Below are positions 42,745 to 50,271 of a stretch of DNA of 51,882 nucleotides, piece after piece (the stretch's first letter is position 1; each line of letters starts with the position of its first letter). The DNA is taken from positions 1 to 51,882 of the forward strand of contig CANQDP010000009.1 in the NCBI GenBank assembly GCA_947593585.1, read 5' to 3'. Origin of the DNA: an uncultured Clostridia bacterium (lineage in GTDB: Bacteria; Bacillota; Clostridia; Christensenellales; UBA1242). The translations under genes and the position numbers were made by a program. The notes under the pieces are model-generated. The model was not told where the DNA came from. It ran no database searches and worked only from the letters and a program-made list of their open reading frames with translations.

Positions 42745-43725
42745 TTAAATTTTTCTTATTAACATATAGGTGTTTGAAAAGCGCACAGTGCTATCTTGAT
42801 TGACCATAAAATCAAGCGTGGCTTCTTCATTCGACACACGGCAAAAGAAATCTCCACCCAAAAAGTATTTGCCTTGACCGCTTCCCTCTTTTACGGTTAC
42901 ATCTTGCTCACTTTCGTCCAATTCAAGCCAAATTTTTGAGCCTACCACGCTAGTTGCCTCAACATTCGTGCCATAACTTATCATATAGTAGCCGCGCTTT
43001 AACTTAATGCTGTTTTGCCCAGCATCTAGCGAAATGTCGCTCTGACTTGATGGATATTGCAAATCCATGTTAAAAAATGGCTCGTTTTGAAGAGTGGCAG
43101 ACACGGCTGTGAAATATGCCACGGTGTTTATTGCAGGCAACCCGCTTGGGCCGGCTGGACCCACTTCACCTCTTGGACCTTGTGGTCCCGGTTCTCCTCT
43201 TAACCCTTTTTCGCCGGCAGGACCCTGCTCGCCGCGTTCGCCACGCTCGCCTTGTGGACCTTCTGGACCGGCTGGTCCGCGCTCGCCTTGCGGACCAATT
43301 GCCCCGTGCGGAATTCTAAAAACCAATTGATGTGTGTTATCAACAAAATTATCCACCACTTCCGCTTCATTAGAGCTATCTGTTGTGTGCGTGGCTGCCA
43401 CTAATATTTTTTCACTTATTCCGTCTTGACCGCGCTCGCCTTTTTCTCCTATTGGCCCTTGCGCACCTCTCTCGCCGCGCGGACCAACCATCCCTTGCGG
43501 ACCCGCTGGACCAGTTGGACCTATCTCGCCCCTAGGTCCGGGTGCACCCATTATACCTTGCAACCCTACTGGACCTTGCGGACCGGTGGGACCAACAATT
43601 CCTGTGAAAATAATCTTATTTATAGAGGTGGGTTGTTGAGGCTTTAATTGAGGATAAAGCGCCCGCCCACCATAATTGTTAAAGTTCATATAATTTGTGC
43701 TTGACCTTCTATTTCGACAAGTCAT
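42745..43725 (-). CDS. BclA-like collagen-repeat protein
   Basis: A 326-residue protein with two blocks of Gly-X-Y triplets, about residues 42-101 and 141-198 (GPTGPAGPQG, GERGERGEQGPAGEKG types), separated by a 40-residue non-collagen segment, and a C-terminal beta-rich domain of about 125 residues resembling the TNF/C1q-like head of BclA proteins. The N-terminus (FTGIVGPTGPQGP) lacks a classical signal peptide, as in exosporium glycoproteins. With yabP, yabQ and spoVT nearby, a spore-surface role is plausible; a phage-tail origin is the alternative. ATG follows AAAGGAG. The repeat DNA is GC-richer than its surroundings because of Gly/Pro codons. Confidence 0.88.
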   Translation of the reverse strand: MTCRNRRSSTNYMNFNNYGGRALYPQLKPQQPTSINKIIFTGIVGPTGPQGPVGLQGIMGAPGPRGEIGPTGPAGPQGMVGPRGERGAQGPIGEKGERGQDGISEKILVAATHTTDSSNEAEVVDNFVDNTHQLVFRIPHGAIGPQGERGPAGPEGPQGERGERGEQGPAGEKGLRGEPGPQGPRGEVGPAGPSGLPAINTVAYFTAVSATLQNEPFFNMDLQYPSSQSDISLDAGQNSIKLKRGYYMISYGTNVEATSVVGSKIWLELDESEQDVTVKEGSGQGKYFLGGDFFCRVSNEEATLDFMVNQDSTVRFSNTYMLIRKI

Positions 43726-43831
43726 ATTTTCTCCTTTGCATTTCCTAATTCATAATATGAAATCTCATAAAATTTGTTGAAGATTTAAAATGTGTTTTTG
43801 TTTTGCTCGTCCGCGCACAATTTGTTAGCAA

Positions 43832-43854
43832 TAAAAAAGTGGGAAAATTCCCAC
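43832..43854 (-). terminator. Terminator of the 341-residue gene
   Basis: Minus strand GTGGGAA/TTCCCAC stem followed by six T. It lies between the collagen-like and orphan genes; the rest of 43726-43908 carries no recognisable gene. Confidence 0.8.
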
Positions 43855-43908
43855 CCAACAATTTAATAAGCGTTATAATTTTTAAAATTTTAAGCAAAAT
43901 TTCGTTTT

Positions 43909-44934
43909 TTAAGCTAAATATGAATATTTTTTCAATAATTTTTGACATTTTTCATTTTTTTGAGCGGTTTTCCCAAAGCTGATTAAAATGGTGCCATCAT
44001 CTTGCTTTTGGCAATATCCTCCAATAAAGTATGGTGGCAAATCTCGCCCTTCTTCGTCCGCAAGCCTGTTCATTTCAGCAAGTTCGGCTTCGCTCCTAAT
44101 GTCTTTAATTTCTATTTGTTCATTTCTATTAATGCCAAATCCTGCACCGGCATAGTCGATATAAAGATGGCAAATATCATGAACATCAAAACCCTTTTTA
44201 CCACAAAGTCGTCTGCTCATTTTTTCAATGCTATTTTTGCCCTCTAAATAATTGCTAAAATCATCATATTTCCTAATAGAATTATTTTCTTTATTAAACT
44301 TTATTTTAATAAATCCACTTTCAATCTCTCGATTAAAATTTTCGCACCAAACTAAATTGCTATTGCATTGCAATTTCATTTCGAGAATTTCATCATTAAA
44401 GATTTCAAATCCTTCACAATTTTCAAAATCAATCATAATGCTATTGATTTTAGATTTGTTTATTTCGGGCAATAAAATTGAGCAATTTTCAGCAGTGGAT
44501 TTAAATTTAGCATTTGACACAAATTCAACAATCAGGGAATCACCATCAACATGGGCGGACATATTTGCATAATAAGTTAAACTCCTATTATTTTCATTAA
44601 AAAAACGGATAAATTTCATTCCGTTTTCATGACAAAATCGATTTTTAATATAACTGATTCTATCTCTATTATATTCGCTGAGGTTATAAAGACTGGCATC
44701 TGTATAAAACCCATTGCACTTTTTAAGAATTTTCAACTTGATAAACCCACTATCAATGACTTGGCAAAATGAGTGATAATAATCTTCGCCCACAATAAGT
44801 TTGTCGCAAAATGTTAGCGAGAAATCTATCACCTCATTTTTTGAGATTGGGAGGTAATCGCCATTGTCAAAAAAGACTTGCATGAAACTTAAATCTTGCT
44901 TATTAAATTGTTGTTTTTTTATTTTGTATTCCAT
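43909..44934 (-). CDS. Orphan 341-residue protein
   Basis: I do not recognise this protein. It is Asn/Ile/Phe/Lys-rich, without signal peptide or membrane segment, and looks like alternating beta strands with a duplicated pattern: SGFIKLKILKKCNGFYTDAS near 90 and SGFIKIKFNKENNSIRKYDD near 225, each followed by a helix ending in a Cys (NRFCHENG, RRLCGKKG). This suggests two similar half-domains. The C-terminal part holds a YFIGGYCQKQDDGTILISFGK strand pair. ATG follows a strong GGGGAGGTG and an extended TATAAT lies at 44954-44959. Own terminator. Function unknown. Confidence 0.78.
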   Translation of the reverse strand: MEYKIKKQQFNKQDLSFMQVFFDNGDYLPISKNEVIDFSLTFCDKLIVGEDYYHSFCQVIDSGFIKLKILKKCNGFYTDASLYNLSEYNRDRISYIKNRFCHENGMKFIRFFNENNRSLTYYANMSAHVDGDSLIVEFVSNAKFKSTAENCSILLPEINKSKINSIMIDFENCEGFEIFNDEILEMKLQCNSNLVWCENFNREIESGFIKIKFNKENNSIRKYDDFSNYLEGKNSIEKMSRRLCGKKGFDVHDICHLYIDYAGAGFGINRNEQIEIKDIRSEAELAEMNRLADEEGRDLPPYFIGGYCQKQDDGTILISFGKTAQKNEKCQKLLKKYSYLA

Positions 44935-45099
44935 ATTTCACCTCCCCTATTGCATTATAGCACAATTTTTTAAAAAAGAATAAAAATTTTCAATAAATTT
45001 TTCATGTTTTAACGCTCGACATTGAAATATAATATCACAGCATATAAGGAATTCTTAATGCAATATTATTGCCAACAACAACATTTAATCAATTTTAGA

Positions 45100-45128
45100 T
45101 TGACAAATTGCACAATTTATGCTAAAAT
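45100..45128 (+). promoter_or_regulatory. Promoter about 150 nt upstream of tRNA-Arg
   Basis: TTGACA (45100-45105), 17 nt, extended TGC-TAAAAT (45123-45128). The nearest product is tRNA-Arg at 45284; the 44935-45283 gap contains no convincing protein gene, only a 12-codon open frame at 45180-45218. Confidence 0.72.
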
Positions 45129-45283
45129 CCAAAGGTCAACAAATTTTACACTGCAAACACACAAAGCGGAAATAGAAATATGACTGCCACTGTCAAAAAC
45201 AATCGAATTAACTTCTAAAATCAAGGGCATAAAATCAATCAAGAACAGCGCAAAAATCACTTCCAACCACAAAAAACCAATAT

Positions 45284-45360
<77 letters not shown>

Positions 45361-45390
45361 ATTTTTATCACATTATATTTGAATAAAAAG

Positions 45391-45410
45391 AAAAAAGAGC
45401 GGGAGCTCTT
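45391..45410. terminator. Terminator of the LRR gene, possibly also tRNA-Arg
   Basis: AAGAGC-GGGA-GCTCTT stem (45395-45410); on the minus strand a T-rich tract follows. It overlaps the LRR gene's stop codon. Confidence 0.8.
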
Positions 45411-48400
45411 ATTTCTTTAATGTCTTGTTTTGCATCTTCTCGCGTTTCTTGCGCTTTATTATCAGTAAGATTATTAATAGCAGCAATAGCAACAGATATA
45501 TGCCAAAGATTATACCTACTATTATCCATGGCTTCCAATTGTCTGGTTTACTGTCTTCTTTGGCTGGAGGTGTTATCTTCTCTTCTAGTATTAGGGTTAT
45601 TTCTGTCCCTTCTAATTCGTATCTATCTGTTGGGGTTTGCAGTTCTGGGGTATCTTTTAGTAAGTATACTAATCGGCCATTCGCAAAGGCTTTATCTACA
45701 TATATCTTGACAGTTTCGTCTGTATATTTCTGTTCACCTTGCTTTAGTTCTATTATATACATCTTCTTTATACGGCTATTATAGTTATCCCCTAGTCTTA
45801 ATTTTAATTCTTCTGTGTCTGTTATCTCGGTTACTGTTAGGGTTACATCTTCTGGGAAGCCTAGTGGGTCGGTTGTTTCGGCTGTAAATCCGGATTCAGT
45901 TATACTCATCTTTGGCTCTACTAATAAGGCTAGTATTAATTTAGCGTTTGTATAGCTATACTTTCCTGTCCAGTCTACTAGTTCTCCGGCTTGCAATACC
46001 TTTACTATATATCCTTCAAAGCTATCTGTTGAAGAAATTGTTACTTCACTTGAGATATTGCTTCCTGTTAGCTCTACTACATACACACGTTTAACTAGTC
46101 TATTGTATTGTTCTCCTAGTTGTGCTTGCATACCTGCTTCTTCTGTTATAGATTGAACGGTTAGGGTTATGCCTTCTTCAAAACCCGCTGGCTCACTTGT
46201 CTCTGCTGTGAATGGCTCTTCTTTTAGATACCTTATTTTTTCGTCTATTACTACTAGTGTGCAGTTATTGCCTTGGTATGTATAGTATCCATCTTGAGCA
46301 GTTTGTTTCTCTAGCTCTTCATTTAATAAATATACACCAAAGCCTCCTGCTAAGCTTTCATTAAAGTATATTACTAAGTCTGTTGGTTGTGTATACTCTT
46401 CTGAGCCTTGTTGAAGCTCTATTATGTATACTTTCTTTATGTTTGCGCTATATTTATCTGCTAGCTTTTCTTGGATTGATTGAGTGTCTTCTATCTCTTC
46501 TACTTTAAGAGTTAGATCTTTACTTACTCCTTCTTCGCTTGTGCCATATATCTCTGGTCTATTTGAATCTACTCTATGGGTTAGGCTATCGTCTATTAGG
46601 GTTATATCTGTGTCTATATCCCCTGACAGCAGCTTTGCGTCTAACTGATCTTTATCCACAGTTTCTTCACCTAACAGCCATGTTCCTGCTGGCATGTTAT
46701 ACTCTTGACCGGATTGCCATGTATCTCCAACCAATGCCCAAGATAAGGCTTTCTTATATAGCTTATTATCTGTTTGTGTTATGCCTGTGCTAGTCTTATA
46801 TGAAATTTTCACAACATAAGTGGTTTTATCTGCGTCTAAGCGGCTCTTAAAGGCGTCATACTTAGATTTATTTGCTAAGATAATTAGGTCTATGCCTGTG
46901 CAGCCATCAAATGCCTTAGAACCTATTGTTTCTACGCTCTCTGGAATAATATATTGCCCTGTCAATCCAGTGCAGCCACTAAATGCACTTGAGCCTATAT
47001 AAGTTAAGCCACTATTTAAAGGCAGGTTGGTTAATTCAGCACAACCATTAAATGCATTATCTCCAAAATAGGTTATGTTATCTAGATTTATTGTGGATAA
47101 TTTAACGCATTGAGCAAATGTATAATTGTTAATTTGTGTTAAACCCGCAGGAAGTTCAACCGACACTAAGTTTTGGCAATAATAGAATGCATAATTGCCA
47201 ATGCTTGTTACACTCTTAGGAATCGTGATTGTGGAAATATTGTTTGTAACTTTAGATTGCGTGGATGAACCGGAAGAAGAGGAATAACTATCGAATATGG
47301 CTCCTGCAAAAGCGTAATCTCCAATAGTTTCAAGTTGAGATTCTGGGTCGAAATTCACAGTCTCAAGACTTGAACATAAATAAAATGCGTGATCACCAAT
47401 GGTTGTTACTGATTTAGGAATTGTTATTGAAGAAATTTTATTTTCTGCCGAAGTTTTAGAGTTACTCATATTAGATATTTGACTGCTCAAATAAATTTCT
47501 CCAGCAAAAGCATAATCACCGATTGTCTCAAGTTTAGATTCTTCTTCAAAACTGAGAGTTTCAAGACTTGTGCAACCATAAAATGCATGGCTTCCAATGG
47601 TGGTTACATTTTTTGGTATCGTAACTGTGGATAATTTATTGCTCGCGTGCGTATATGTCGAATAAATCTGGTTTCGGTATGTATAATTACTTCTATAAGA
47701 TTCTCCTGCAAAGGCATAAGAGCCTATGATTTCCAACTGAGATTCTTGCTCAAATTCTAATGTCTTTAGATTTGTGCACATATAAAAGGCATGGTCTTTT
47801 ATTTCTATTACACTTTTTGGTATGGTTATTGAGACAAGAGATGTTTCAATAGATGTAGTAACCTCAGTACCAGCACTACTACCGGGATGATAATCTGTTT
47901 TTGTTCTTTCAACCCCTGCAAAAGCATAAGATCCAATTGTTTTGAGATTGGAATCTGGAGCAAATGTTATTGTCAATTCGCCTGTGCCTCCAGTAAAGGC
48001 ATGATCTCCTATTTCTGTTACAGTGCTTGGGATTGTGAAACTGCCACTAATGCCAGCAAAGGCATAAGGCTCAATTGTGGTATAACTTGCTGGAATTTGA
48101 ATTTCTCCACTAAATGTGCAGCCTGAAAATGCGTATTCACCTATTGTGGTTACTCCGTTGCCCAACTTTATGCCTGTTATATCTTTTAAATTTTTAAAGC
48201 AATATGGTCTTATGCTTGTTATGTCATTATCAAAACTTACATCCCCTTCAATTTTTGAACCATTTAAGTATAGTTCTGTAATATTAAAGTTACCTAAACC
48301 TTCTATTGTGGGCTCACACCAGTCTTTTAGTGAGCATGGAAAATGCAATGCTAGGATAGATGATGAAGAAGATGTGGATGTTGCCGATATTGGATTTTGT

Positions 48401-49497
48401 TCGATAGTCTGCAATTCTGAGCCATCTTCAAATGTTAATTCTTTGAGAGTGCTGCTAAATGTGCCCGTGTGAATAACTGAAACACCTTTTGGTATAACTA
48501 TTGAATTTATTTTGCAAGCATAAGTGACAATTGTTCCATTATAACTACCAACTCCATAAGTGTAGGTTTCTGAGCCAAACGCATTTGCGCCAATGGTTTG
48601 GAGTTGAGATTCTGGCTGAAAGGTTACTGATGTGAGTGATGTGCAACCTCTAAAAGCACTTTCTCCTATTTCAACCACACTGCTCGGTATCTCAATTGAT
48701 GTTATTCCACAAACAAAACTAAAAATACTACCACTATAAGGACCAGATAAATAAGTTAGTGTGCTAAACGCATTTGCGCCAATGGTTTGGAGTTTGGATT
48801 CTGGCTGAAAAGTTACAGAGGTGAGTGATGTGCAGCCTCTAAACGCCCCTTCTCCTATTTCAACCACACTGCTAGGTATCTCAATTGATGTTATTCCGCA
48901 AACCAAACTAGTAAAAATACCACCAGAAGGATATTGCAGACCAAACGCATTTGCGCCAATGGTTTCGAGTTGGGATTCTGGAGAGAAAGTGATTGTCTTT
49001 AGGCAAGCACAACCTCTAAACGCATCTTCACCTATCTCGGTTACGGTGCTTGGTATAACTATCTCGGCAAAGCTTGAGCCTTGTTTGTAATTTGAACTAT
49101 CTCCTGTTAGAATATCCTGAGCAGGTGAAAAAGCACCTTTGCCTATTATCTTTAAAGTGCTTGGAAGAGTGATTGACGTTACGCGAAAACCATCTCGTGT
49201 CTCTTGGAAGGCGTAATCGCCTATCTTAGACACTTCTTTGCCTTCAGCATCTGCGGATGGTACGGTTATTATTAGTGGCTGCTTGCCGGAATACTCTTCA
49301 GCTAGGCCGGTTACTTCCACTGTGCCATCTTCTAAAGCATTAAATGTGAATTGGCTGGCTTGGTTTATCTCTATTGGGTCTTCCACCGCATTACTCTTGC
49401 GGAAAACCTTTAGTAAACTATTTGTGGCCGCAACAGCACAAATTGAAAATGCTAATGCGCACAATACTATTATTGTCGATCTTATAAATACTTTCAT
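45409..49497 (-). CDS. BspA-type leucine-rich-repeat surface protein
   Basis: A 1362-residue exported protein. Signal peptide: MKVFIRS, hydrophobic core, cleavage near AVAA. Residues about 90-870 are some 20 BspA-type LRR_5 repeats of the form IPSSVTEIGEDAFRGCxxLKTITF. A linker (about 900-1000) is followed by three ~100-residue beta modules, each with a (K/V)KVYIIEL-like strand (IKKVYIIELQQG, VKRVYVVELTG, IKKMYIIELKQG). The C-terminus is one membrane helix (IIVGIIFGIYLLLLLLLIIL) and a basic tail, anchoring it in the membrane. No LPxTG. BspA proteins bind host matrix or other bacteria. The start follows directly after a G13 tract. Codon choice in the C-terminal third looks different from neighbouring genes by eye, so horizontal origin is possible. 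Confidence 0.9.
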   Translation of the reverse strand: MKVFIRSTIIVLCALAFSICAVAATNSLLKVFRKSNAVEDPIEINQASQFTFNALEDGTVEVTGLAEEYSGKQPLIITVPSADAEGKEVSKIGDYAFQETRDGFRVTSITLPSTLKIIGKGAFSPAQDILTGDSSNYKQGSSFAEIVIPSTVTEIGEDAFRGCACLKTITFSPESQLETIGANAFGLQYPSGGIFTSLVCGITSIEIPSSVVEIGEGAFRGCTSLTSVTFQPESKLQTIGANAFSTLTYLSGPYSGSIFSFVCGITSIEIPSSVVEIGESAFRGCTSLTSVTFQPESQLQTIGANAFGSETYTYGVGSYNGTIVTYACKINSIVIPKGVSVIHTGTFSSTLKELTFEDGSELQTIEQNPISATSTSSSSSILALHFPCSLKDWCEPTIEGLGNFNITELYLNGSKIEGDVSFDNDITSIRPYCFKNLKDITGIKLGNGVTTIGEYAFSGCTFSGEIQIPASYTTIEPYAFAGISGSFTIPSTVTEIGDHAFTGGTGELTITFAPDSNLKTIGSYAFAGVERTKTDYHPGSSAGTEVTTSIETSLVSITIPKSVIEIKDHAFYMCTNLKTLEFEQESQLEIIGSYAFAGESYRSNYTYRNQIYSTYTHASNKLSTVTIPKNVTTIGSHAFYGCTSLETLSFEEESKLETIGDYAFAGEIYLSSQISNMSNSKTSAENKISSITIPKSVTTIGDHAFYLCSSLETVNFDPESQLETIGDYAFAGAIFDSYSSSSGSSTQSKVTNNISTITIPKSVTSIGNYAFYYCQNLVSVELPAGLTQINNYTFAQCVKLSTINLDNITYFGDNAFNGCAELTNLPLNSGLTYIGSSAFSGCTGLTGQYIIPESVETIGSKAFDGCTGIDLIILANKSKYDAFKSRLDADKTTYVVKISYKTSTGITQTDNKLYKKALSWALVGDTWQSGQEYNMPAGTWLLGEETVDKDQLDAKLLSGDIDTDITLIDDSLTHRVDSNRPEIYGTSEEGVSKDLTLKVEEIEDTQSIQEKLADKYSANIKKVYIIELQQGSEEYTQPTDLVIYFNESLAGGFGVYLLNEELEKQTAQDGYYTYQGNNCTLVVIDEKIRYLKEEPFTAETSEPAGFEEGITLTVQSITEEAGMQAQLGEQYNRLVKRVYVVELTGSNISSEVTISSTDSFEGYIVKVLQAGELVDWTGKYSYTNAKLILALLVEPKMSITESGFTAETTDPLGFPEDVTLTVTEITDTEELKLRLGDNYNSRIKKMYIIELKQGEQKYTDETVKIYVDKAFANGRLVYLLKDTPELQTPTDRYELEGTEITLILEEKITPPAKEDSKPDNWKPWIIVGIIFGIYLLLLLLLIILLIIKRKKREKMQNKTLKK
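48577..49060. repeat. Near-identical direct DNA repeats inside the LRR gene
   Basis: Copies begin at 48577, 48766 and 48943 with the same AAACGCATTTGCGCCAATGG; the first two stay nearly identical for about 143 nt, the third is more diverged. Unit lengths are 189 and 177 nt (63 and 59 codons), in frame. They encode repeated LRR pairs and could recombine to change repeat number. Confidence 0.85.
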
Positions 49498-49499
49498 GA

Positions 49500-49512
49500 C
49501 CCCCCCCCCCCC
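49500..49512 (-). promoter_or_regulatory. G13 homopolymer at the LRR gene start (candidate phase-variable tract)
   Basis: Thirteen G on the coding strand end 2 nt before the ATG (49495-49497), where a ribosome binding site would be. The tract is preceded by CAT, so its first G completes an upstream ATG: with 13 G this reads ATG, four Gly codons, TCA, TGA, and the TGA overlaps the LRR ATG. With 14 G the upstream ATG would be in frame with the LRR protein. Confidence 0.75.
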
Positions 49513-49571
49513 ATGCGGTTACACTATGATAGTTACCTATTAGTGTCTGCATCTATATTGTTTTCTACATT

Positions 49572-49600
49572 ATTCTGCAACAAATTCCATAATTTGTCAA
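49572..49600 (-). promoter_or_regulatory. Possible promoter of the LRR gene
   Basis: Minus strand TTGACA (49595-49600), 17 nt, CAGAAT (49572-49577), a weak -10. The rest of the 49498-49788 gap shows nothing else but the downstream promoter at 49740. Confidence 0.5.
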
Positions 49601-49739
49601 TCATTTTTACACCCCTTGGAACAAATCCCACAGCCTCACTTAAAAATCAATTTTAAATTTTGTAAGGATTTTTAACGCAACGCACAAGGATTTGAATGGT
49701 TTTTTAACGATTTTTGACGCTTTTGGCAAATTTTTGGGG

Positions 49740-49768
49740 TTGACAAAATGGCTGGTGCGTGTTATCAT
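49740..49768 (+). promoter_or_regulatory. Promoter of the HEPN-like operon
   Basis: TTGACA (49740-49745), 17 nt, TATCAT (49763-49768), extended TGT before the -10. Confidence 0.75.
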
Positions 49769-49788
49769 ATTGAAAATTGGAGGGCGCA

Positions 49789-50253
49789 ATGAAAAGGAAG
49801 AGTTACACCATTAAGGAGCTTGAAACTGCCATGAAAATAATTTATGGTGAAAATGCCGGTTTGGAGATTGTGGAGCCTATAATTTGTTTGCTTGGTGGTG
49901 CGGTGCAAGAGATTAGAGGTTTTCACAACAATGCAGCACTGATTTTTTATAAAGAAGTGCCAAACGATTGGAGCCCGGCTGTGGATTCTGCTGAGCGCGT
50001 GAGAAGCGCAATGAATGATGGCAATATGGTGGTGCAACTGCCAACAAAAAAATTCAACTTTTTTGGAGAAGACACAACCATAAGAAGCTATTTGCCATGC
50101 ATGAAATATGCCCCTCACTTCATCCCTCATATTGACATTAAAAGCGTGTGTGAGCAAGAAATTGACGCAAAATTTTTGAAAAAGCACAATGCTTTGTGCG
50201 ACATTCTTTACTGCATAGACCATTCATTTGAAGAGCACAAGCCAAACTTTTAA
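49789..50253 (+). CDS. Orphan protein, first gene of the HEPN-like operon
   Basis: A 154-residue cytoplasmic protein, not recognised. It starts MKRKSYTIKELETAMKIIYG (helix, possibly winged-helix-like), then a strand-rich centre (AALIFYKEVPNDW, NMVVQLPTKKFNFFGED) and a C-terminal part with two Cys-containing helices (SVCEQEIDAKFLKKH, LCDILYCIDHSFEEHK). ATG 49789 has GGAGGG 4-5 nt upstream. It precedes the HEPN-motif gene by 18 nt and shares its promoter. In HEPN-based toxin-antitoxin or defence loci the partner is often a small protein of this kind, but no nucleotidyltransferase (MNT) motif is visible here. Confidence 0.75.
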   Translation: MKRKSYTIKELETAMKIIYGENAGLEIVEPIICLLGGAVQEIRGFHNNAALIFYKEVPNDWSPAVDSAERVRSAMNDGNMVVQLPTKKFNFFGEDTTIRSYLPCMKYAPHFIPHIDIKSVCEQEIDAKFLKKHNALCDILYCIDHSFEEHKPNF

Positions 50254-50271
50254 AATTTTGACGAGTTTGAT

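Noticed and set aside
43094..43330. Plus-strand Gly/Pro-rich open frames
   Set aside because: They are antisense shadows of the collagen triplet DNA, whose GGN-CCN pattern reads as repeats on both strands.
42745..43725. Collagen-like gene as phage tail fibre
   Set aside because: No phage structural or lysis genes are near, and single-gene layout with spore genes nearby fits a BclA-like protein better.
43745..43948. 67-codon minus-strand open frame
   Set aside because: It overlaps the terminator and the end of the 341-residue gene, has no ribosome binding site and is AT-biased low complexity.
45425..45784. 119-codon plus-strand open frame beyond tRNA-Arg
   Set aside because: Antisense to the C-terminus of the LRR protein; no start signals, and the minus-strand protein has clear repeats.
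48577..49060. CRISPR array
   Set aside because: The repeats are long, in-frame and encode LRR units; no short repeat-spacer pattern or cas gene is present anywhere in the window.
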